Of a stretch of DNA of 64,000 bases, positions 24,021 through 34,713 are shown one piece after another. Under the pieces are notes generated by a model that was not told where the DNA came from, made no database searches, and saw only the letters and a program-made list of their open reading frames with translations. Origin of the DNA: Chlorops oryzae (Eukaryota; Arthropoda; Insecta; Diptera; Chloropidae); contig CM035808.1 of NCBI GenBank assembly GCA_020466095.1, positions 48,276,663-48,340,662 on the forward strand, written 5' to 3'. Both the position numbers and the translations under genes were made by a program. Numbering within the stretch: position 1 is the stretch's first letter; every line of letters begins with the position of its first letter.

Positions 24021-25421
24021 GGTGTAGTAAAAAGAAATCAATTATTTTTGCATTAAATTGAGGGCTTTATTTAAGATAATTAGAATGACCCGATTTAGGT
24101 CAAATATGCGCCGTTTTGTTCGATAACTTGTTGCCATTTTAAAGGTAATTTCATTATGCCTCTCTCATAGAAGCCCTCGTTCCTATTAGCAAAAAATTGA
24201 GACAGTCGAATTTCAGAAGCCTCTCTTGAAGCGAATGTTTCACCAGCAAAATTGTTCGCCATGGACAGGAACAGATGGTAATCACTTGGTGCCAGGTCCG
24301 GACTATAAGGTGGATGCAGAAGAACCTCCCAACCAAACTCCCGGAGCTTCTGGCGAGTCACTATCGATGTGTGTGGCCTGTCGTTGTCCTGATGGAACAC
24401 AATTCCTCTCCTATTGGCCAAAGCTGGCCGCTTATGGGCAATTGCTTCCTTCAGACGGTCCAATTGTTGACAGTAGAGTTCCGAGTTAAGAGTTTTGCCG
24501 TATGGGAGCAGCTCATAGTAAATAATTCCCTGCCAATCCCACCAAACACACAGCAAAACCTTCCTGGCCGTCAATCCTGGCTTGGCCACCGTTTCCGCCG
24601 GTTCACCGTGTTTCGACCACGACCGTTTTCGCTTGACGTTGTCGTAAGTGACCCACTTTTCATCACCAATCACCAACCGCTTCAGAAATGGGTCGATTTT
24701 GTTGCGGTTCAGCAGCGATTCGCAGATGGAAATTCGGTCTATGAGGTTTTTTTGCGTTAACTCGTGTGGCACCCATACATCGAGCTTCTTTGTGTATCCA
24801 GCGATTAGAATTTTTTCTACATCACTGAAAAGTTCATATCAGCTGTTCTGTTTTGTAAACAAACAATCGGTCATATTCGACGCATGAGTGCTCTTCTTTA
24901 GCGTTGTTGAAGAACAAAAGGAAAATTTCACGTAAAGATTTTTGATATTATATAAAAACCATATTTTAGTCGAAAAAACTGAGTTTTAACAAAAAATATT
25001 TGACGAACACTTATACATGTATATGAGTTATACCAAACATTTTGGTACATGTTACAAGATTTGAAAAGATTTGTTAGACCGGACCCGGAATTTCTCGGGG
25101 GCGTGCTACGTTTTTGATTTTGCCATAAGAATGCATGCAACGGGGGCCTACTTCAACTCAACAAGCATAGTTGTTTCGTAGAGTGCCAACATATAGTAAT
25201 ATATAAAGTCTCAAAAACTTTTTTAAGAACTGAATCTTAATCCCCAGATCGATAAAAAGTGTCAAAAAAGCTTTTTTAGAAAATAGGAATCTGTCATCTC
25301 TATCTATTATGCCCCCTAGTCGGATACACGATCGGACTAATATACAACGCGAGAGTGCAGATAAATAAAAACGCCAGTCCTATTGGAAAAATAATGGATT
25401 TTACTAATTTTACTACAACTC
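24021..25421 (-). mobile_element. Defective mariner, chimeric copy
   Basis: The left end GGTGTAGTAAAAAGAAATC matches the intact element at 36877-38152. The right end ('ttttactacaac') is a worn version. The C-terminal two thirds of the transposase (24095-24772) is almost identical to the intact copy. The N-terminal part is replaced by about 450 bp of unrelated sequence (about 24802-25245). The final 170 bp are homologous again but carry many small insertions. TA flanks the left end (24019-24020). Confidence 0.85.
24095..24772 (-). pseudogene. mariner transposase, N-terminally truncated
   Basis: The remaining frame covers about 225 residues beginning in the WVPHEL linker region (PHELTQKNL). 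It carries all three acidic positions of the DD34D triad: GDEKW, HQDN and SPDLAPSD. Both helix-turn-helix DNA-binding motifs are lost. It differs from the intact copy at few positions, including Ala to Asp just after HQDN. It cannot make a working transposase, though it could in principle be mobilised if its ends were recognised; the right end is poor. Confidence 0.9.
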
Positions 25422-25599
25422 TTAATATATCTTTGTATGGTCGTATCTCGACTAGTCTCTGGGTGTTTACACATGTTTTAACCACACAATTACGCAATAT
25501 ACCCTCGACACAGAGTGTGTCGGGTATAAAAAAAAAATATCCGCCGAGGTCCGCCGTCATTAAAAAAAATTTGTCTTAATTAAACGACGATTTTAAATT

Positions 25600-25945
25600 C
25601 TTAAATATCAGAACATTCGATTTAACCATGTCCGTCTGTCTGTATGGCCGGCTGTCTGTATGTCCGTCTGTCAGTCTTTATACATTGTTTTTAATCCAAT
25701 GATTTGAGCTATCTTGACGAAATTCGGAATGGAATTTTCGAAAATTCAGAATTGCCACTCCCACCTTTACAAATTTTGAAAATAGCATTATGGTCCTTAA
25801 ATTAAACCAACATTTTAAACTCCATTAAAATATCTCAAAAATTGCACCTTCTATTAGAGCACTTTTGTATTCGTTCTAACTGACCCCAGTACTGGAGGTA
25901 CCCGAAAAATTCTTCCGATCAAGCTCATTCTCGAACTTACCCCAA
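25600..25945. mobile_element. Rearranged DINE-1-like fragments
   Basis: A GTCC/GTCT block at 25629-25675 with 'gagctatcttgacgaaatt' is in plus orientation. 'agtactggaggtacccg' and 'tccgatcaagctcattctcg' at 25890-25935 are in the opposite orientation. Two pieces of this family are therefore joined head to head. Confidence 0.6.
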
Positions 25946-26432
25946 TAGAACAAAGTGCAACATATTTACACCATTTTTCACATGATTTCAAAAGACAAGA
26001 AACGCTACAGGCACGCGTTTCTTATGATAGACAGAATCTAAACAGTGTCTAAATAGAAACTAATGATTTTCGATTAAAATCTCTCACGTTCCAGTCAAAT
26101 ATTAAGGCAAAATAGCAAATGAAATTTCATCGTATGGTGACATTAGGGTTCACCGTCAAATTGATATCATATTGTGATATCATTCGTGTGCGGCTACAAT
26201 ATTCCCTCATTTGGTAATGCCTACATAATGTATAAAACGAATAGTAGTAGCAACTCCCAAGTCGGCGGGTTCGAACATAATATTTTTCTAGGATTGCATT
26301 TTCGACTCATTAAATTAAGTAAAATTGTTTTATTTTTGAAATCATATAATGACAACAAAATTTTTTATTAAAGATTCTTCTTATTGCGGGAGTATCTTAT
26401 ATTCATTGTATGATTTCGTGACTGTATATTAA

Positions 26433-27014
26433 TGTGGTCCAAAATTGTATGGAAAAATTATTTTGTGTCGGATTTTGCGATCCGCCCCCTCAAAATATAG
26501 TAGAGGGCAACAGAAAAGAGAAATAGAATAAGATTTAGATCGATCGGACGTCATTTAGGGGGTGCTCAACGAGGTCAAAGTTCAGAAACATGATTTTGTA
26601 AACTCATGCCGTCTTATGTACAATTAACAAAAATATGCACTTACATTTTTCTTTAGAATATCTCAAAAGACTAATTAAGGTATGGAAGACGAAATCAAAC
26701 TTCCTGGCTGATTCCTAATACAACAGGCTAAATTCCAAAATATTATTTTTTAATTTTTAAACACAAGTGAGACAAAATTTTTTTCACAAAACTAAAAAGG
26801 AAACTTTCTAAAAGTTGTTTTAAAAAACAGTGTATTTCTGTCGCTAAACCACTTCTTAAGATATATTTAGAAAATTCCTCAAGGAATAATATTTTACCAA
26901 AAGAAAAGTTTCATCAAGAAATTCGTTTGAAGTATACTTTTTGGCCCTCTACTATATTTTGAGGGGGAAAAAATCTTAAAAATTAACGAACTTATCAAAT
27001 TTGGTCCACCCTAC
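26433..27014. mobile_element. TIR element, about 580 bp, unknown superfamily
   Basis: The outer ends read 'tgtggtccaaaattgtatgg' and (complement) 'gggtggaccaaatttgata'. Further in is a perfect 24-bp inverted repeat (26485-26508 against 26944-26967) containing 'aaaatatagtagagggc'. The interior is AT-rich and non-coding. Confidence 0.55.
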
Positions 27015-27929
27015 TGTATATGTATGGCTACTCATAACTTCATTCAAATCAAGTCGAGACATGTTATCATTAAAATAAGCACTTTTGAATTCTTTAATTG
27101 TTCGAGTATCATGATTAATGTTACAGCAACATATGTTATAAAACTTCTTTCATTTTGCAGGAATATCTTGATATCATGGTATGAATATCACAACGTTCTA
27201 TTGGGGTAGTTATATTCATATTTCCCTGCATCTGTGTACCAAATTTTGATAGCTAGGCTCCTTCAAATTCCGAACTATTGAATTGTTATTATTTTTCATA
27301 GAAATCTACAAACGGTGGGGCTGTGACCAAAAACAGACTTATAGTATTTACAAAAATTCAAAAAACCTTTCCTAACGGATATTTAAAAAACACGAGCTAA
27401 CTTTAAAATTTAAGGCATATAGTTTGATTCATCGAAACAAATGATACAAACAAAAAGCGGTTTCAATTCAATGGTAAAATTAGTTTTGAGTAGTGAAATC
27501 TTTGTTTTTTGTTCCAAAAAGAGTTTCCTTAGGAACTGAAGGAAAAAGAAATTGTATGTCTTAGATAAAAAAAAAATGTTATTTTCACTTGCTTAAACGC
27601 TCAAATGTATGCTACGTATAAATGGTGTTTGACTAATGCTGCTCGTTACGCTCTTAACATGAATTAACCCCTTTTTTGGAACTTTTTTAATCTAGTTCCG
27701 GAGGCTTGTGCGTTGAATTTATACTTTTTACGTAAGAAAATTATTAAAACAAAAACTCAAAACTACTGTTTCGACATTGTGTTAAAATGAGTTCGAATTT
27801 AACCCTTACTATGAGTTGAACAATGTGGAACGTGAAAACATCAGCATCTAAATAAAAAATGAAGCACAACAATTTGGGACAAGTATGTAGCCTTTCCATA
27901 GTGTCGCTATTTGGGTCGCTCGGCTTGTG

Positions 27930-27930
<1 letters not shown>
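27015..27930. other. No recognised feature
   Basis: Unique AT-rich sequence. No repeat partner or coding frame could be supported. Confidence 0.5.
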
Positions 27931-27934
<4 letters not shown>

Positions 27935-27964
<30 letters not shown>

Positions 27965-28022
27965 TCATCAAATCCTCCTCTCTCTCTCTCTCTCTCTCTC
28001 ACTCTCTCTCTCTCACTCTGTG
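27935..28022. repeat. (CT)n microsatellite
   Basis: Two long CT runs separated by 'caactcatcaaatcct'. The Ser/Leu-repeat open frames crossing it are artefacts of the repeat. Confidence 0.95.
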
Positions 28023-30000
28023 TCTATTTTCGAGGGTCCCAAAATACGCACATGAACTTTGGCTTTTCGCTTGTAAATGTAGAGCATTGCAAGAAAAGTT
28101 TTCCCTTAGAGAATTCGAGAATCATAATGATTCTTCAGTGTGGAGAGGGTAGAGTATTCAAAAATACTTGCATGGCTCTGTAATTCCTCCGAAATTGTTT
28201 AGGCAAAAGAAGCAAATTAAATTTTCTTCGTTTTAGAAAATATTTTTCCTGAAGACCGAAAGTTTTCAGAAGATGTATGTATGCTTGAAGATAATTTGAG
28301 TTAAATGTTTTGTATTGAAATAAAAAAAAAATTTTTTTTTTTCGTATTGGTGTGTTAAATACTTAGAATGGTTCAACTTTTGACAGCCCCTTTACCGTAT
28401 TGCAAGCTTGAAATCAATTTCTTAGAGATATCTTGATACTTCCTTTCCCTCTGGCAAAGCCGAATTATTGCAATTGGAAGAAGTCAATCAATGTCGTGTT
28501 TTTGAAGTCCTTGGAATAGTTTCAGTCCATGGCTTGTCATGATTTTTCCAAAAGAACGTTTTTTTGACTTTGATTTTCGAGTTTCTGCAAGCCATCAAAA
28601 TGCACTCACGTTCTTTGATGGAGAGCTTGTGCCTGTTAAATTGTTCTTACTAATTGTTGAAAACTTTTCAATAAAGGGCAATATCATTGACGACGTATCG
28701 GAAGACTCCTTGATGAAGAATTTTGTGTATAAAACCAAAGTTCGTTCGCTCATATTTCGTGAATACAAAATTCTTAGGAATTTCACAATGAAAATGTGCA
28801 ACAGAATTCTTAAGATATTCGCAAATACTTAATGCTACTCTTGCCTATTTCTGGTGCGGCGCAAGAACATTTGCCCAACAAGTTTTCTGCTTTCCTTTGA
28901 GTTCGGCGAATACCTTTCTTTTTTAATCGTGAACTGCAGTTTATTTTCCTTCTTGTTTTTTTTTCATATTTTTTGTTGCCGTCGGAAGGAAAAACGAATA
29001 AACTGAAAGTGTTCTCTGTTTAAAAACAGGCACTAACAAAATAGCTTTGTACTCGCACTCCAAAGGTCAAGGTGTACCGTTGCGATGGTGCAATGTGCGC
29101 TTCTTCAAATCTGGCGTCTATCTTCGAGCACAAAGAAATGTGTCCGTTCGTGTGCATAAATATATTTGCAATGTGCTTAAATATTGACTGCAGTTTTCAT
29201 TTTGAAAGGGAAAAGAATTCGGCGAATAAATCATATAAAAATAAGGCAGAAAAAAAAGAATGAAATCTAAGAAAAACTAAAAACAGAAATGAGTTCAGAA
29301 AGAATCGATAAGAAAGCAATAAATCACTTCAAGTGCCTTTTGAAAGAGGAATAAGCGTATCGAAAGTCGCAATTTCGGCGATTTCGTTTCTGAGTCGTCT
29401 CTCAAACGGACATTTTTTTTTCGAATTTTAAACTTGAGAGCTCGCAGATAAACGAAAATAATGGGGAAATGTAAGAAAATGAAAAAAGGTGTTGTTTTAA
29501 AAAAGTTGAATTTATAGTAATTTTTTTATGTAAATGAAATATAGTTGCGAGGGAAAATTTGTTAAACAAAGGAATTTGATATTTTTTGCGGAACCGTTTT
29601 TTGATTTTCATATAACTTGTTTATAGTCATAGTTATATCCAAATTCTCTGTTCATTTACCTTTCTGTCTATTTCTCTCTAAACTTTAAAAAAGCACGAAT
29701 TTTCCACGTGTTTCATATTCTTAATTTCTTTATTCGATAAAATTCAAATTAAATGCAAAACACCAAAATAGTTGAATTCATAATTTATGACAATATTAAA
29801 GCGCCCAAAGGCATGCTACACACATTTGACCCACATACAGATGATCTTTTTCAACCTTTTTCGCTTCAGTTAACAAATTTGCATAAGCATTCACGACAAA
29901 AAAGGTGTGACAATGAACGGCAATGAAGTATTTTTTGTGGCATGTGGCAACATTTCATCGATTTTTATGAGAACGGTCAGCAAAAAAGGCAAAGGATGTG
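28023..30000. other. No recognised gene
   Basis: Open frames up to 97 codons (28539-28832 on the plus strand is the longest) show no recognisable motif. Base composition does not differ from the surroundings. Confidence 0.5.
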
Positions 30001-30006
30001 GCGGCG

Positions 30007-32087
30007 CACAGTGGTCTGGCCCCCTTATATAGTGCGGCCAAAAATACAAGAAGAAGTCGCGGGGCATTGAAATTTTGAAGGAGCACTTCTGGAATCCAAA
30101 TTAAGAGATTTTGAAAAAGGCCTGGAAATATGTATGTCCACTGCTACGCCCACGTCTCACATAATGACACTTTCCAACATTATTATATTTTTTATTTAAA
30201 CTTGTTACCCATCTTAGAGATGTTCTCCCAAAGAAAAAAGTCAATCATCACGGGGCTTCCACACCCATTTTAGCTTTTATGCTTGTTCGAAATTGTGTAT
30301 TTTATGGCTTGAATTTCCTATCTATAATTTTATGAAGCGCTTACCAGCATAAATTAAAGACCAGTATTCAAAAGTATGGTAATTGCGCCACGTAAGGCCC
30401 ACTTTCATTTTAACCAACTTCTAACTATCAAATGGTCTTGTACTTGCACATGTTGAAACATGTCCTCAAGCTATTTCGCAGAAATAAAAAATTAAGAAAA
30501 TCGCATAATATTTGCGGCGACCACAGTCAATTGAAAATAACCGAGGCGTAAAAATGCCATTTTTATAGTGGGGCGACGCTTAAAAAATAATAATCTATAG
30601 TGAAATTGTGGGGTGCTTCTTTAAAATAAGAAATTTTGTTGTATTGTGAAGGATACATAGGTAAAAAATATGGTAAAAAATTCAATTCCAAATTTTTTTT
30701 TTCTTGGAAAGTCTATGAAGGCCCTTACATAAAAAATGCAACGACGGAGATTAAGCAACCTTATTTTAAGTTGCCCTGAGATCACAACAGCAGGACGAAC
30801 GGCAACTATACCGTTTTAATTCTGAAATAGCGTCTAATCTTTTATTATTAATTTAAAAAGACTGATTAAGATATACATAATTCGTTTATTTTTAAATAAA
30901 CGAGTTTTGTCTGTTATATTATTTTTTTTAGTAGCTTTTACAATATGAATTAACCTATAGAGCAGGTTTGGGTTCATTATATGAAACAAGGAATACCTAA
31001 GTGGGCCTTTTAAGGTACACATGGTCATCGTAAGGCCCAAAAAAGCGTTTTTTGAAATCGCATTTTAGGAGCTTTTCCGATAATGCTTTTTGGTAAAAAA
31101 TTTTTTTCTATAGAAAATTGACCAAATAACACAACACAAAATCAATCGGTGTTGTATCATCAATACTTAGTACGCTGTAATGGAAAGTGTTTGGTGGGCC
31201 TTATGTCATGCACTTACCGTTATTTTTATATCAAACAATAACCATCCATACTTTTGTGTCCAAAATGCATTATTTGTAAAATTTATATCACGACTATTTA
31301 TATATATATATATTAGGCCGGGTCGATTTGTATGGGTAAAAAAAAAATAAGAAATCGTACCCCCGGAAATGAAACTTCAGACAATTCTAAGCATTTTTTC
31401 CCAAGAAACCATGGGTATAAAATGAAACGTAGATCCGCGCTGAACGATGGGAAGTTTTTACCATACATACATATGTTATTAACAGGGATTGGATTTTACA
31501 TATTTGAAAATATATTTTACATATTTTTTAATACTTTCTGGCTTAGTTAACCAACTTCAAAAGAGCGTCCAAAGCCTTTAAAATTGAAAAAATATAACTG
31601 AAAAATTAACAGTGAAATGTTGGCAAAAAATGTTGAATATTTCCCAAACTCGAGCTAACCTAGACTAGTGCTTGGTACTTTATACTCGGGGGATCGAGCC
31701 GGACCCGACTGCGCCGGTTTGCACGATGAACAAATTTTTTTGTCCTAAAAACTAGCACAGTGTATACATATGTTACATGTGTGTGTTACATGTATGGTAA
31801 AAACTTCCTATCGTTCAGCGCGGATCTACGTTTCATTTTATACCCATGGTTTCTTGGGAAAAAATGCTTAGAATTGTCTGAAGTTTCATTTCCGGGGGTA
31901 CGATTTTTTATCCAAAAAATCGACCCGGCCTAATATATATATTTTAAAATTTTTAAGTTGGGCTTTATTTTTAAATTCATCAAACTGAACTGATGACTCC
32001 ATTCGCATTAGAGATTGTTCCGCTTCTTATAACAGCAAATTTTGACTTGGAGTTTTTTATTTTTGGCCTATGGGAGCGACCACTGTG
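30007..32087. mobile_element. Transib-like non-autonomous element B (2081 bp including a nested MITE)
   Basis: The terminal heptamers are CACAGTG (30007-30013) and its complement (32081-32087). The 5-bp flanks are CGGCG (30002-30006) and CGGTG (32088-32092), one mismatch that fits CpG decay. Left: 24-nt spacer, then CCAAAAATA (30038-30046). Right: 14-nt spacer, then CCAAAAATA (complement at 32058-32066). The sub-terminal sequence ('aagtcg.ggggcattgaaattt') resembles element A. Without the nested foldback MITE it would be 1460 bp, close to element A. No transposase is encoded. Confidence 0.7.
31313..31933. mobile_element. Foldback MITE with arms of about 155 bp
   Basis: The left arm starts 'ttaggccgggtcgattt' and the right arm is its complement, ending 'aaatcgacccggcctaa'. 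The arms match for about 155 bp with few differences ('gtagatccgcgctgaacgat' in both). They enclose a 310-bp spacer. Flanks are TA-repeats on both sides, so the exact duplication cannot be read. It is nested in Transib-like element B and therefore younger. Confidence 0.85.
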
Positions 32088-32092
32088 CGGTG

Positions 32093-33282
32093 TTGTGCAG
32101 CAACAAGGGCGCTTACAAATGAACGAATTCCTCCACAAAGAGCTTATTTTGAAGGAAACCCAGAAAAAAAAAGTGAAGAAAAAGTTTCAACAATGAAATT
32201 TCCTTCAAAGTCCAAACAGAAGCGTAATGAAAAGCATAAGAAATTCAATAAGAGGTGATGGATACGTGCAACGTGTAATCAAAAAATAGAAAGCATAATA
32301 AAAAATAGTCCGATGAGGAAGAATCAAATTTCCATAGAATAAACTGAAAGCTTTCGAATTTAATAAGAGCCGGCGGAAGCGGACGTGATGTCAATTGCAG
32401 GAAGCGTGCGACTAAATGAAGGTGGAAAAATTGTTTTGACTTTCGTGCGGAACTTTCATTGAGCTTCGCTTGTTCGCAAAAAGGTACTTGAAAGTATGCT
32501 TCGATTTAATTGTGTTGTGTTCAAGCTATTTCGCAAGAAAACGATTTGCTCTTCTTAAAACAATTTTCTTCATAAATATATCCTTCAAACTTTTGTCGTC
32601 GAACTTGTTGAAGAAGCAGCAGCATTAGTTAAAATGACAGCTCGACTCTCTGTGAGGAAAATTTCTTAGAGTAACCGAGTTGTTCAATCCAGGAGTCACA
32701 GTCGCAAGACGCGATTTAAGAGAAGAGTCGGAGTTCGTTTGAGTCCTTTCAATGAAGGGTATATCCGACTAAGGGTATAGTTGAAAGGGATCCTTGAAAT
32801 ATCCTTGAAAACTCCTGTTAGTAAGCCCTTTTTCAAAATTTTATACCTCAAACACTAGTTACGGTAAAAATATGAAACAAATTGCGATTGGTAGTAATAA
32901 GTCATGGAACCAAAAAAAAAATTTTTTTTAAAGATTTCATACAGAGAAAAAACTTTTTTTAAAAAAAAAGGTTAAATAATTTTTCCAGTGTATTTTCGAT
33001 TTTGCGCTACTTGTTTCATTTTTCTATTAATTAGTAAAATTCAATTTCAATTTCAATTTATTCAAACAGTACTTAAGAACCAGTCTTTTAAGTATATATT
33101 CCATTATAAACATAAGTGAAAATATAAACCAAAGTTAAGTTAAGTTCAAGGATATTTCAAGGACTCTCCGTAATAGGATTCTATGAATCGGTTTCTACAG
33201 TGTAAAAACCTAAAAAGGTGGGTCGTACCTATTAAAAAATCATATTGATTTATTCCTCGACATTCAATACATAATACATATA
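32093..33282. other. No recognised gene
   Basis: A few A-runs and short frames. No repeat partner or protein similarity was seen. Confidence 0.5.
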
Positions 33283-33497
33283 CAGCCCGATTCTGAATAT
33301 TTCCGGGGAACGAATTCACGGGGAATTTACTTTTCTCGAGACAAAAAATCACCTTTTTTAAATAGATGGGGAAAGGAAAATTATGGGTACGGGTCAAATA
33401 CATATTCCCCATAAAATTTCTTCGCCCAAATATTTAAGAAAGAAGAAGTTTACTCTCGAGAAAAGTCAATTCCCCGGGAACATACAGAATCAGGCTG
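33283..33497. mobile_element. Small TIR MITE (215 bp), copy 1
   Basis: Left 'cagcccgattctgaatattt' and right (complement) 'cagcctgattctgtatgttc' form the termini, followed by 'ccggggaa' on both sides and an inner inverted 'cttttctcgaga'. TATA/ATATA flanks suggest a TA-type duplication. A diverged copy lies at 43276-43494. Confidence 0.75.
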
Positions 33498-33684
33498 ATA
33501 TATGTATTTAGGGGAAAATGGCCGAATTCTGACCCCTTAAGAAATTTTGCTATAAATTCAAAACGTTGATACTCAAGATAAAAACTTAACATGCCATTAG
33601 CAAGAGAATATCATTACCTTTGTTTTTGCAATATAAAATTTTCATTAAGAGCCTACTAAATATAGATTATTTTAGAAACATTCA

Positions 33685-34710
33685 GGGCCGGTATTTGAGA
33701 GCCTGGTTAATAATAACCCTTGGTTATTTCCAGTGTTAACCATAGATTGAGTCTTTTGAACTCTGGTTAGGTTAGAAAAGGTTGGTTTGGTTAACTAACC
33801 AAGGAAATTATTAACCGGCCGATTTTTGCCGGTTAAGGACATTTAACCAGGAGTTTAAGGAAATTTTGTCTTTTGATTCAAAAGTTTTGAGGTTTGACAT
33901 TCGGTTAGAACATATAATTTTTCACAATTTTCACAAAATAACCTTATTCAGCGGGATGGAGTAAGTTCATTTTCAAATAAAAATGCTTGTTATATTGAAA
34001 TAATTATCCACTCACTAAATTAGCTAACGTGGAAAATGTGTTTGGGATTTGTGGGATACCGAGGAGAGTGACGTTAGCGATAGTGAAGGCTAGCAGCTAT
34101 TGACTCCTGAGCGCAAGCAATACAATATGTATAAAAGGTTGGATCATTTCAACAAATGCAATTATATTGACTTTCTCATGCGTTTTAGGTTGCGAAAAGA
34201 AACGGTTGCAAAAATATTAGAGTCAATACGATCGAACTATGTAAAGAAGTTTACATCGGCTTAGCCTTTCCTTAACATTTTCCTCAGCTTAAAATATATT
34301 AAAACATTACCCTAACAAAAATTCCTGTCGTTTTCATTGTTCTACCTTGGATATCTAGTTATTATACCTTATCTGCACTTCGATTTAGCTTCTCAAACTC
34401 GAAATTATTATTAAGCACAAAATTTTCGCGAATGGTGGTCTTGGTCAAAGTTTAACCGTTAGAAGACATTATATCTAGCTGCGAAATACTCAATTCCAAA
34501 TAGTGAAAATCAGATTGTTTTTGAACAACTTTTTGAGTTTTGAATTACGAAATATGTTTATTTAATTTCGTTGGTTAATTTGACAGATAGACTGGAAAAA
34601 TATTGGAATTCTTGCTTAACCTACCGTTTGTTAACTTAACCCGAAAAATGGTTAGAAAAAATCTCTGCTAACCAAACCAGAGATTTAATCAGACTTTAAA
34701 ATACCGGCCC
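33685..34710. mobile_element. TIR element with 3-bp duplication (Harbinger-like?), 1026 bp with insert
   Basis: The ends GGGCCGGTATTT and AAATACCGGCCC are flanked by TCA on both sides (33682-33684 and 34711-34713). Sub-terminal regions are rich in 'ggttaa/ttaacc' and 'ggttag' words. A 3-bp duplication and GGGCC ends suggest PIF/Harbinger, but no transposase confirms it. A DINE-1-like fragment (34238-34530) sits inside. Confidence 0.6.
34238..34530 (-). mobile_element. 3' fragment of the 101-bp-minisatellite DINE-1 subfamily
   Basis: On the minus strand it matches the last 290 bp of 8850-10380, including one minisatellite unit ('tgaaaatcagattg', 'gcgaaatactcaattc'), 'ttcgatttagcttctcaaactcg' and the end 'gatgtaaacttctttac'. 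Only one unit is present here against about eight there. Confidence 0.8.
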
Positions 34711-34713
34711 TCA

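Larger units (their letters stand above)
23226..25528 (-). mobile_element. DINE-1/mini-me-like element interrupted by a mariner
   Basis: On the minus strand it runs from TATACCCGACACACTCTGTG at 25528 to the CTTACTTGT end at 23226. The mixed GTCC/GTCT microsatellite lies at 23877-23978. The mariner at 24021-25421 splits it at the family's 'atatatagaaatgatcagcg' core, since 'ctatatatta' stands left of it and 'atatctttgtatggtc' right of it. Element plus insert therefore gives a clear age order. Confidence 0.8.

Noticed and set aside
24226..24760. Plus-strand open frames opposite the mariner transposase (and the matching pair at 37075-37609)
   Set aside because: They are the antisense of the conserved transposase, with no independent codon signal. 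Both copies share them only because the element is shared.
28539..28832. 97-codon open frame as a small gene
   Set aside because: No recognisable domain, ordinary base composition for the region and an equally open opposite strand (28595-28801).
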